From an uncultured Acetatifactor sp. (lineage in GTDB: Bacteria > Bacillota > Clostridia > Lachnospirales > Lachnospiraceae): 64,000 nt of DNA. Positions within the stretch are counted from its first letter, which is position 1; the number at the start of each line of letters is the position of its first letter. This document shows positions 56,747 through 64,000 of the stretch, piece by piece. The notes under the pieces were generated by a model, which was not told where the DNA came from, made no database searches, and worked only from the letters and a program-made list of their open reading frames with translations. The DNA is taken from positions 19,123 through 83,122 of the forward strand of contig CANQEH010000010.1 of the NCBI GenBank assembly GCA_947594835.1, in the 5' to 3' direction. The translations under genes and the position numbers were made by a program.

Positions 56747-59539
56747 ATGAGACAAAAAGAGAGATATCACATCACGGGAATGACCTGTTCCGCCTGCAGC
56801 GCCCATGTGGAGAAGGCCGTGTCCCAGGTAAGCGGGGTGGAGAGGGTTTCAGTCAACCTGCTGACGGAGACCATGGACGTGGAGTACGAGGAGGGGAAGC
56901 TCTCTTCGGATGAGATCGTGGGGGCGGTGGAGAAGGCCGGTTACGGGGCGTCGCCGGTAAACGTCGGGGGATCCGGGGCAGAGGGCGTCAGCCGGGAAGC
57001 GTCCGGCAGGCAGGCGGCCAGGGAACAGCTTGCCCGGCAGGCAAAGGAGGAGACGACGGCCATGAAATGGCGGCTGGGGCTTTCCTTCTGTTTTCTGGCG
57101 CCTTTGATGTATGTGGCCATGTATCACATGATTTACGGCGGGCTGGGGCTGCCCATGCCCTCCTTTGTCCACAAGTATCTGCACGGCCCTGAAAACGGGG
57201 TGAGTTTTGCGCTGACCCAGCTGCTTTTGCTGCTGCCCATCCTCTATCTCAACCGAAAATTCTTTTCCGTGGGCTTTCGCAGCCTCTGGCACCGCTCGCC
57301 CAACATGGACAGCCTGATCGCGCTGGGAGCCGCCGCTTCCGTTTCCTACGGGATATTTGCCCTGTATCGGATCGGATACGGGCTGGGGCACGGGGACATG
57401 GCGCTGGCGCAGCGCTACAGCCAGGATCTCTACTTTGAGTCCGCGGGCACGATTCTGACGTTAGTCACCCTTGGGAAATATCTGGAGAGCCGCTCGAAGA
57501 AAAAGACGGGGGAGGCCATCTCCAAGCTGATGGAGCTTGCCCCCGACACCGCCGTGGTGCTGGCAGAGGACGGCAGCGAGAAGGAGATTCCCGCCGAGCA
57601 GCTGCGGGAGGGGGATATCTTTCTGGTCAGGCCCGGAACCCGGATCCCCGCAGACGGGGTGGTGCTGGAAGGGGTCTCCGCCGTGGACGAATCGGCCATC
57701 ACCGGGGAGAGCATCCCGGCACAGAAGAAGGAAAAGGACAGGGTGATCTCTGCCACCATGAACAAGGCCGGATTTTTGAAATGCCGGGCGGAGAAGGTGG
57801 GCGGGGACACCACCCTGGCCCAGATGATCCGGCTGGTGGAGGAGGCCTCCGCCAGCAAGGCGCCAATCGCCAGGCTGGCGGATCAGGTGGCTGGGATTTT
57901 TGTTCCGGCGGTGATCGGGATTGCGGCGGTGACGCTGCTTGTCTGGCTCCTCCTGGGGGCGGAGGCGGAGTTTGCCATCTCCTGCGCCATCGCGGTGTTG
58001 GTGATCTCCTGTCCCTGCGCGCTGGGGCTGGCCACCCCTGTGGCCATCATGGTGGGCACGGGCGTTGGGGCCTCCCAGGGGATCCTGATCAAGTCGGGGG
58101 AAGCCCTGCAGCAGGCAAGGGATATCGACACCGTGGTGGTTGACAAGACGGGCACGCTCACCCAGGGGAAACTGAGGGTGACCCAGGCGGTCACCTGGAG
58201 TACGGACGTGAGTCTGGAGGCGCTTGCCCAGGTGGCGGCGGCCCTGGAGAAAAAGAGCGGGCATCCCCTGGCGGAGGCGGTGCTCCAGTATGCCAGGGAG
58301 CAGAACGTGCAGATCCCGGATGTGCGGGACTTTAAAGAGGTGTTTGGCCGGGGCGTGGAAGGAGTGCTGGAAAGCGACGTGGTATCGGGAGACGCCCCTT
58401 TTGTCCCAAAGGACGGCCCCACGTCGGTGTTTGCCGCCTGGAAGGAGCCTGACGGCACGTCAAAAGTCGTACAGGGGAGGAGCCTGGAGGAGGTAGAGGA
58501 GGCGCTTTCTGCCGCCGGGGCGGACGGTGTGCGGATGTCCTTTCTGGGGACGGCCCCTGCGGCGAAAGCGGGCGACAGGTGCTTTGTGGGGAACCTGGCC
58601 TATCTGGAAGAAAACGGCGTGCCTGTGGAGGCGCAGGTCAAAGAGGCGCTGGAGCAGGCGGCCAGAGAGGGAGAAACGCCCCTGCTTGTGGCCAGGGAGG
58701 GCCGTCTGCTGGGGATGTTTGGCCTGTCGGATGTGGTCAGGGAAAGCTCCTTACAGGCCATCCAGGATTTCAAAAAGATGGGAATCCATGTGGTCATGCT
58801 CACCGGAGACAACGCCCACACCGCCCAAGTGGTGCAAAAACGTCTGGGGATCGGGGAGGTGATGGCCCAGGTGCTGCCACAGGACAAGGAAAAGAAGGTG
58901 CGGCAGCTCAAAGCCCAGGGGCACAAGGTGGCCATGGTGGGGGATGGGATCAACGACGCCCCGGCCCTGGCTGCGGCGGATGTGGGCATGGCCATCGGAG
59001 CAGGGACGGACGTAGCCATCGAGAGCGCGGATATCGTGCTGATGAAAAACGACCTGCGGGACGCGGTGACGGCAGTGCGCTTAAGCCGGGCGGTGATCCG
59101 AAACATCAAGCAGAACCTGTTCTGGGCCTTTTTCTACAACTGTATCGGGATTCCCCTGGCGGCAGGCTGTTACTACCCGCTCTTTGGAATCCGCTTAAAT
59201 CCCATGTTCGGCGCGGCGGCCATGAGCTTAAGCAGCGTCTTTGTGGTGGCAAACGCCCTGCGGTTAAAAGGGTTCCGGGCGCAAAAGAAGGACGGCGGGG
59301 AAAGACCCGCAGAAAGGAAGGAAAAGAATATGACAAAGGTATTGACGATCGAGGGAATGATGTGCGCACACTGCACAGGCAGGGTGCAGAAAGCGCTGGA
59401 GGCCGTGGAGGGCGTGAGCGCCGTGGCCATGGATCTGGAGAAGAAGACCGCTTCGGTGACGCTCTCGGGGGAAGTCTCCGACGAGGCATTGAAAAAAGCG
59501 GTGGACGAGGCGGGCTACCAGGTGACGGACATCCGCTGA
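56747..59539 (+). CDS. copA: Copper-exporting P1B-type ATPase with N- and C-terminal HMA domains
   Basis: 930 residues. N-terminal metal-binding domain with GMTCSACSAHV (Cys14, Cys17); eight membrane helices; metal-site CPC at 422-424 in ISCPCALGLATP; phosphorylation Asp466 in VDKTGTLTQGK; HPLAEAVL; GDGINDAPALAAADVGMAIG (about 732-751). A second metal-binding domain follows the last helices: EGMMCAHCTGRV with Cys873 and Cys876. A CopZ-like chaperone domain is thus fused at the C terminus, where CopA normally ends. Pumps Cu(I) out of the cell. csoR is 33 bases upstream. Confidence 0.95.
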   Translation: MRQKERYHITGMTCSACSAHVEKAVSQVSGVERVSVNLLTETMDVEYEEGKLSSDEIVGAVEKAGYGASPVNVGGSGAEGVSREASGRQAAREQLARQAKEETTAMKWRLGLSFCFLAPLMYVAMYHMIYGGLGLPMPSFVHKYLHGPENGVSFALTQLLLLLPILYLNRKFFSVGFRSLWHRSPNMDSLIALGAAASVSYGIFALYRIGYGLGHGDMALAQRYSQDLYFESAGTILTLVTLGKYLESRSKKKTGEAISKLMELAPDTAVVLAEDGSEKEIPAEQLREGDIFLVRPGTRIPADGVVLEGVSAVDESAITGESIPAQKKEKDRVISATMNKAGFLKCRAEKVGGDTTLAQMIRLVEEASASKAPIARLADQVAGIFVPAVIGIAAVTLLVWLLLGAEAEFAISCAIAVLVISCPCALGLATPVAIMVGTGVGASQGILIKSGEALQQARDIDTVVVDKTGTLTQGKLRVTQAVTWSTDVSLEALAQVAAALEKKSGHPLAEAVLQYAREQNVQIPDVRDFKEVFGRGVEGVLESDVVSGDAPFVPKDGPTSVFAAWKEPDGTSKVVQGRSLEEVEEALSAAGADGVRMSFLGTAPAAKAGDRCFVGNLAYLEENGVPVEAQVKEALEQAAREGETPLLVAREGRLLGMFGLSDVVRESSLQAIQDFKKMGIHVVMLTGDNAHTAQVVQKRLGIGEVMAQVLPQDKEKKVRQLKAQGHKVAMVGDGINDAPALAAADVGMAIGAGTDVAIESADIVLMKNDLRDAVTAVRLSRAVIRNIKQNLFWAFFYNCIGIPLAAGCYYPLFGIRLNPMFGAAAMSLSSVFVVANALRLKGFRAQKKDGGERPAERKEKNMTKVLTIEGMMCAHCTGRVQKALEAVEGVSAVAMDLEKKTASVTLSGEVSDEALKKAVDEAGYQVTDIR
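59330..59539 (+). other. Possible internal start giving a separate CopZ-like chaperone
   Basis: The ATG at 59330 is in frame with copA, preceded by AAAGGAAGG (59313-59321) at 8 bases, and starts a 69-residue protein MTKVLTIEGMMCAHC... equal to a complete CopZ. It looks like a former separate copZ gene fused by loss of a stop codon, with its ribosome site retained. Both fused and free forms may be made. Confidence 0.5.
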
Positions 59540-59541
59540 CG

Positions 59542-59586
59542 ACCATACGGGAAACGGCCATACGGGAAACGGCCATACGGGAAACG
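59542..59586. repeat. Three tandem copies of a 15-bp repeat after copA
   Basis: CCATACGGGAAACGG is repeated three times directly after the copA stop codon; the last copy decays at its end. Confidence 0.85.
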
Positions 59587-59696
59587 CTTGCGCCTTTTGC
59601 CGGGCAGACAGATGCCGGCGAAAGGCGCGTCTGCTGTCAGGGATCATGCGTCAGAGAAAAAGTGTAAAAGATAAGAGAATGTTTATGGTTTGTTTA

Positions 59697-59724
59697 TTGA
59701 TTTTCCCCGAAAAAATGTTATCCT
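59697..59724 (+). promoter_or_regulatory. Promoter of clpB
   Basis: TTGATT at 59697-59702 and TATCCT at 59719-59724, spacer 16 bp. No CIRCE or CtsR site was recognised nearby. Confidence 0.55.
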
Positions 59725-59747
59725 ACTGATAGACGGGAGGCGATGTT

Positions 59748-62339
59748 ATGAATATACAGAAATTTACCCAGAAATCCATGGAAGCGGTGGACGGCTGCCA
59801 GAAGCTGGCATACGAGTACGGCAACCAGGAGATCGGGCAGGAGCATCTGCTCTACAGCCTGCTGACCCTGGAGGACAGCCTGATCTTAAAGCTGATTGAA
59901 AAGATGGAAATCCAGAAGGAGCATTTTGTAAACCGGGCGGAGCAGGCCCTGGGCAAGTGCACCAAGGTACAGGGCGGCCAGGTATATGTGGGCCAGGATC
60001 TCAACAAGGCGCTGATCGGCGCGGAGGACGAGGCCAAGCGGCTGGGGGATCAGTATGTGTCCGTGGAGCATTTGTTCTTAGCCATGCTGGCAAAGCCCAG
60101 CCGGGAGATCGCAGCAATCTTTAAGGAATACGGCATCACAAGGGAGCGCTTTTTGCAGGCGCTGTCCACGGTGCGGGGAAACCAGCGGGTGACAAGCGAC
60201 AACCCGGAGGCCACCTACGATACCCTGGAAAAATACGGGAAAGACCTGGTGGAGCAGGCGAGGAATGAAAAGCTGGATCCTGTCATCGGCAGGGACAGCG
60301 AGATTCGGAACGTGATCCGCATCCTCTCCCGAAAGACCAAGAACAACCCGGTGCTCATCGGGGAGCCCGGCGTGGGAAAGACCGCCGTGGTGGAGGGGCT
60401 GGCCCAGCGGATCGTCAGGGGGGATGTGCCCCAGAACTTGAAAGACAAAAAGATTTTTGCCCTGGACATGGGAGCTTTGGTGGCAGGGGCCAAGTACCGG
60501 GGCGAGTTTGAGGAGCGTTTAAAGGCGGTGCTGGAGGACGTAAAAAACAGCGACGGCCAGATCATCCTGTTCATCGACGAGCTGCACACCATCGTGGGGG
60601 CGGGCAAGACGGACGGCGCGCTGGACGCGGGGAATATGTTAAAGCCCATGCTGGCCAGGGGGGAGCTGCACTGCATCGGCGCAACCACCCTGGACGAGTA
60701 CAGGCAGTACATTGAGAAGGACGCCGCCCTAGAGCGCAGGTTCCAGCCGGTGACGGTGGAGGAGCCCAGCGTGGAGGACACGGTCTCCATCCTGCGGGGC
60801 TTAAAGGAGCGGTATGAGGTCTATCACGGCGTGAAGATCATGGACAACGCCCTGGTCAGCGCCGCGGTGCTGTCCCACCGCTATATCTCCGACCGTTTTC
60901 TGCCGGATAAGGCCATCGACCTGGTGGACGAGGCCTGCGCCCTGATCAAGACCGAGTTAAACAGTATGCCCACGGAGCTGGACGAGCTGCAGCGGAAGGT
61001 GATGCAGTTAGAGATCGAGGAGGCCGCCCTCAGACGGGAGGACGACAGGCTGAGCAAGGAGCGGCTGGAAAGCCTGCAGCGGGAGTTGGCGGAGTTAAAG
61101 GAGACGTTTGCAAACCGCAAGGCCCAGTGGGACAACGAAAAGGCTTCCGTGGAGAAGCTCTCCCGGCTGCGGGAGGAGATCGACAGCACCAACAGCCAGA
61201 TCCAGATCGCACAGCGGGAAGGGGATCTGGAGAAGGCGGCGGAGCTTTCCTACGGCAGGCTGCCGTCGTTAAAGAAGGAGCTGGAGAGAGAGGAGGAGCG
61301 GGTAGGCGGGGCCGATCTCTCCCTGGTGCACGAGCGGGTGTCGGAGGAGGAGATCGCAAAGATCGTCTCCCGGTGGACGGGGATTCCCGTGAGCAAGCTG
61401 ACGGAGAGCGAGCGCAACAAGACCCTGCATCTGGACGAGGAACTGCACAAGCGGGTGATCGGGCAGGACGAGGGCGTCACCAAGGTGACGGAGGCCATCA
61501 TCCGCTCCCGGGCGGGCATCAAGGATCCCACCAAGCCCATCGGCTCTTTCCTGTTTCTGGGGCCTACGGGCGTGGGCAAGACGGAGCTTGCAAAAGCGCT
61601 GGCAGCGTCTCTGTTTGACGATGAGAACAACATGGTGCGGATCGACATGAGCGAGTATATGGAGAAATATTCCGTCTCCCGCCTCATCGGAGCGCCTCCC
61701 GGATATGTGGGATACGAGGAGGGCGGCCAGCTCACCGAGGCGGTGCGCCGCAAGCCTTACAGCGTGGTGCTCTTTGACGAGATCGAAAAGGCCCACCCGG
61801 ACGTGTTCAACGTGCTCTTACAGGTGCTGGACGACGGCCGCATCACGGATTCCCAGGGGCGGACGGTGGACTTTAAGAACACCATCCTGATCATGACCTC
61901 CAACATCGGGGCCCAGTATCTCTTAGACGGCATCGGCCCGGACGGCGCCATTGACCAAAGGGCGGAGGAACTGGTATACGGGGACTTAAAAAACCATTTC
62001 CGGCCCGAGTTTTTAAACCGTCTGGATGAGACCATCCTGTTCAAACCCCTGACCCGGGAGAATATCAACGGCATCATCGGGCTTCTGGTTAACGATATCA
62101 ACAGGCGGCTGGCCGACCGGGATCTGACCTTAAGGCTCACCCCGGAGGCGGCGGAGTATATCGTGGCGCAGGCTTACGACCCGGTCTACGGGGCCCGTCC
62201 CCTGAAGCGGTATCTGCAGAAATATGTGGAGACCCTGACGGCAAGGCTGATCCTGGAGGACAGGGCGGAGGCGGGGGACTGCGTGGAGATTTATCTGGAG
62301 GGCGGCGCTCTCGCCGCCCGGGCGGTAAAACTTGCATAA
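59748..62339 (+). CDS. clpB: ATP-dependent chaperone ClpB
   Basis: 863-residue hexameric disaggregase. N-terminal Clp repeat domain (about 1-145), first AAA module with Walker A GEPGVGKT (about 205-212) and [22 protein letters not shown], a middle coiled-coil domain (about 410-520) that distinguishes ClpB from ClpA, and a second AAA module with GPTGVGKT (about 605-612), [16 protein letters not shown] and [14 protein letters not shown]. No P-loop for ClpP binding (IGF/L) is evident. Full length, single gene. Confidence 0.97.
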   Translation: MNIQKFTQKSMEAVDGCQKLAYEYGNQEIGQEHLLYSLLTLEDSLILKLIEKMEIQKEHFVNRAEQALGKCTKVQGGQVYVGQDLNKALIGAEDEAKRLGDQYVSVEHLFLAMLAKPSREIAAIFKEYGITRERFLQALSTVRGNQRVTSDNPEATYDTLEKYGKDLVEQARNEKLDPVIGRDSEIRNVIRILSRKTKNNPVLIGEPGVGKTAVVEGLAQRIVRGDVPQNLKDKKIFALDMGALVAGAKYRGEFEERLKAVLEDVKNSDGQIILFIDELHTIVGAGKTDGALDAGNMLKPMLARGELHCIGATTLDEYRQYIEKDAALERRFQPVTVEEPSVEDTVSILRGLKERYEVYHGVKIMDNALVSAAVLSHRYISDRFLPDKAIDLVDEACALIKTELNSMPTELDELQRKVMQLEIEEAALRREDDRLSKERLESLQRELAELKETFANRKAQWDNEKASVEKLSRLREEIDSTNSQIQIAQREGDLEKAAELSYGRLPSLKKELEREEERVGGADLSLVHERVSEEEIAKIVSRWTGIPVSKLTESERNKTLHLDEELHKRVIGQDEGVTKVTEAIIRSRAGIKDPTKPIGSFLFLGPTGVGKTELAKALAASLFDDENNMVRIDMSEYMEKYSVSRLIGAPPGYVGYEEGGQLTEAVRRKPYSVVLFDEIEKAHPDVFNVLLQVLDDGRITDSQGRTVDFKNTILIMTSNIGAQYLLDGIGPDGAIDQRAEELVYGDLKNHFRPEFLNRLDETILFKPLTRENINGIIGLLVNDINRRLADRDLTLRLTPEAAEYIVAQAYDPVYGARPLKRYLQKYVETLTARLILEDRAEAGDCVEIYLEGGALAARAVKLA

Positions 62340-62394
62340 AAAAGCCGTATCTGCTAAGATAAAAGAAATTCCTGTGAGACGAAAGGGGTATGGT

Positions 62395-64000
62395 ATGGGG
62401 ATTTCTTATTGGGAAAAGGAACGGGTCTTTCAGCTGGATACGCCGAACACCACTTACCTGATGGGGGTCGTGACGGCGGAAGGGTTTCTGGGGCACATCT
62501 ACTACGGCAGGCGGCTTAAGGATATTTCCGGCGCAGGGGAATTTCTGCGCACCGGGGAGCCGCCTTTTACGCCGGTGGAGAATGACCGGGACAGGGTTAC
62601 GTTTATGGACAGCTTCCCCTGGGAGTATGCCTCCCACGGTGTGGGGGATTACCGGGAGAGCAGCGTGCGGGTAAGGGACAAAAACGGCTGCAGCGCAGTG
62701 CTTTTCACCTATGTCTCCCATCAGATCAAAGAGGGAAAGCCCGCCCTGGAGGGACTTCCCGCTACGTTTGGCGGGGCGGGGCAGGCGCAGACGCTTACCA
62801 TCCTCTGCGAGGACAAGGCGCTGGGCCTGCGGGCGGAGCTCTCTTACAGCGTGCTTGAGGACACCGACGCCATCGCCAGGAGCGTGCGGTTTGAGAATGC
62901 AGGGAAAGATGCGATATGGCTGGAGAAGGCCATGAGCCTGTGCCTGGACATGGATCAGAGAGGGTTTGAGGCGCTGACGCTGCACGGCGGCTGGGCCAGG
63001 GAGCGGCGCATGGAGCGAAAGCCCATCGGCCACGGCAGGTTCTCCGTGTCCACGCTGCGGGGGGAGAGCTCCCACCAGGAGCACCCCTTCCTAGCCCTCC
63101 TCGCCCCCGGCGCCGACCAGGACAAGGGGGAGGTTTACGGGTTTCAACTGGTCTACTCCGGCAATTTTCTGATCCAGGCGGAGGTGGGGCAGTTTGACGG
63201 CCTGCGGGTGAGCGCCGGAATCAACCCGGAGGATTTTAGCTGGAAGCTTCTGCCCGGAGAGACTTTCCAGGCCCCGGAAGCGATTCTCACCTATTCTGAC
63301 AGGGGGCTGGGCGGCATGACGGGGAGTTTCCATACCCTGTATCGGAACCATCTGATCCGCAGTCCGTATCTGCACAAAAAGCGTCCCATCCTCATCAACA
63401 ACTGGGAGGCCACCTACTTTGATTTTGATCAGGAAAAGCTGTTGGAGATCGCCCGGGAGAGCGCGGCTCTGGGCATTGAGATGCTGGTCATGGACGACGG
63501 CTGGTTTGGAGGCCGCTGTGACGACAACCGGGCGCTGGGCGACTGGTATGTGAACGAAGAGAAGCTAAAGGGGGGACTGGGGTATCTGGCAGGGCAGGTG
63601 AACGCCCTGGGGATGAAATTCGGCATCTGGATCGAGCCGGAGATGATATCCGAAGACTCTACGCTGTACCGGGAGCACCCGGACTGGGCCCTGGCGGTGC
63701 CCGGCAGGAAGCCCGCCCTCTCCCGCAACCAGTATGTGCTGGACATAAGCCGCAGGGAGGTGCGGGACGAGATCTTAAAGCGGGTGTTTGCCGTGCTGCA
63801 CTCCGCCAACATCGAATATGTAAAGTGGGACATGAACCGGCCCCTGACCGATCTGGGGAGCGCATCTCTTCCTGCGGACAGGATGGGGGAGCTCTACCAC
63901 CGCTATGTGCTGGGGGTCTATGAGATGCAGGAGCGCCTGCTTCAGGAGTTCCCGGACCTTCTCCTGGAAAACTGCAGCGGCGGCGGCGGGCGGTTCGATC
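62395..64000 (+). CDS. Alpha-galactosidase, glycoside hydrolase family 36 (3' end outside window)
   Basis: 535 residues visible of a family that usually has about 730. N-terminal beta-supersandwich (about 1-320), then the catalytic barrel with NNWEATYFDFDQEKLLEIA, MLVMDDGWFGGR, FGIWIEPEMISEDS and YVKWDMNRPLTD, which contains the nucleophile Asp479. CSGGGGRFD is the last motif seen; the acid/base Asp should lie just beyond the end. Cleaves alpha-1,6-galactosides such as raffinose or melibiose. No signal peptide. ATG at 62395 follows AAAGGGG. Confidence 0.93.
   Translation, partial: MGISYWEKERVFQLDTPNTTYLMGVVTAEGFLGHIYYGRRLKDISGAGEFLRTGEPPFTPVENDRDRVTFMDSFPWEYASHGVGDYRESSVRVRDKNGCSAVLFTYVSHQIKEGKPALEGLPATFGGAGQAQTLTILCEDKALGLRAELSYSVLEDTDAIARSVRFENAGKDAIWLEKAMSLCLDMDQRGFEALTLHGGWARERRMERKPIGHGRFSVSTLRGESSHQEHPFLALLAPGADQDKGEVYGFQLVYSGNFLIQAEVGQFDGLRVSAGINPEDFSWKLLPGETFQAPEAILTYSDRGLGGMTGSFHTLYRNHLIRSPYLHKKRPILINNWEATYFDFDQEKLLEIARESAALGIEMLVMDDGWFGGRCDDNRALGDWYVNEEKLKGGLGYLAGQVNALGMKFGIWIEPEMISEDSTLYREHPDWALAVPGRKPALSRNQYVLDISRREVRDEILKRVFAVLHSANIEYVKWDMNRPLTDLGSASLPADRMGELYHRYVLGVYEMQERLLQEFPDLLLENCSGGGGRFD

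Overview
The window is a high-GC chromosomal segment of a spore-forming Firmicute, most likely a member of the Lachnospiraceae (Clostridium cluster XIVa). This rests on the gene order recA-recX-rny, the cluster pyrH-frr-uppS-cdsA-dxr-rseP, a PPi-type phosphofructokinase, and three sporulation-linked genes: an alpha/beta small acid-soluble spore protein, a SpoIIM-like protein and a YtvI-type permease. Promoters read as sigma-A type, many with a 17-bp spacer. No rRNA, tRNA, CRISPR array or complete insertion sequence was seen.

Layout. 1-5.6 kb: end of recA, recX, RNase Y with a structured leader, an aspartate aminotransferase, a NUDIX hydrolase and a SpoIIM-like protein. 5.6-7.2 kb: DAHP synthase on the minus strand, and a 57-residue FeoB-associated cysteine-rich membrane protein behind a Fur-like box. 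7.2-16 kb: polysaccharide deacetylase, bactofilin, then the translation, isoprenoid and phospholipid cluster, ending in a degenerate PP2C-like protein overlapped by a Ser/Thr kinase. 16-25 kb: pfp, a spore protein, tig, clpP, clpX, engB, a YtvI-type permease, an atypical response regulator and a TraX-family protein.

25.4-32.9 kb is the accessory region and the most interesting part. It holds an Rpn-type nuclease gene whose C-terminal half is tandemly duplicated as a separate ORF. It also holds a 50-residue secreted peptide gene and a 631-residue regulator with two HTH domains, each followed by a helical region (RRNPP-like). An AT-rich unit follows, encoding a 46-residue RiPP precursor and a radical SAM/SPASM maturase, overlapped by an ABC exporter with a shortened nucleotide-binding domain. 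An identical 15-nt motif overlaps the -35 of both the secreted-peptide promoter and the regulator promoter, and a third partial copy lies in a promoter facing the RiPP genes. I propose a peptide-signalled RiPP locus.

32.9-52.3 kb: HelD, then a glycan region (GH105, cold-shock protein, an EIIA-like protein without its histidines, GH43), and a large Opp-type ABC transporter region with two ATPase pairs. Its ATPases carry large helical insertions, its binding protein looks circularly permuted and its OppB has a very large extracytoplasmic loop. 52.3-52.9 kb: a type I toxin-antitoxin-like locus between 23-bp direct repeats. 52.9-64 kb: chemoreceptor, O-acetylhomoserine sulfhydrylase, a copper operon (csoR, then copA with a C-terminal CopZ-like domain), clpB and an incomplete GH36 alpha-galactosidase.
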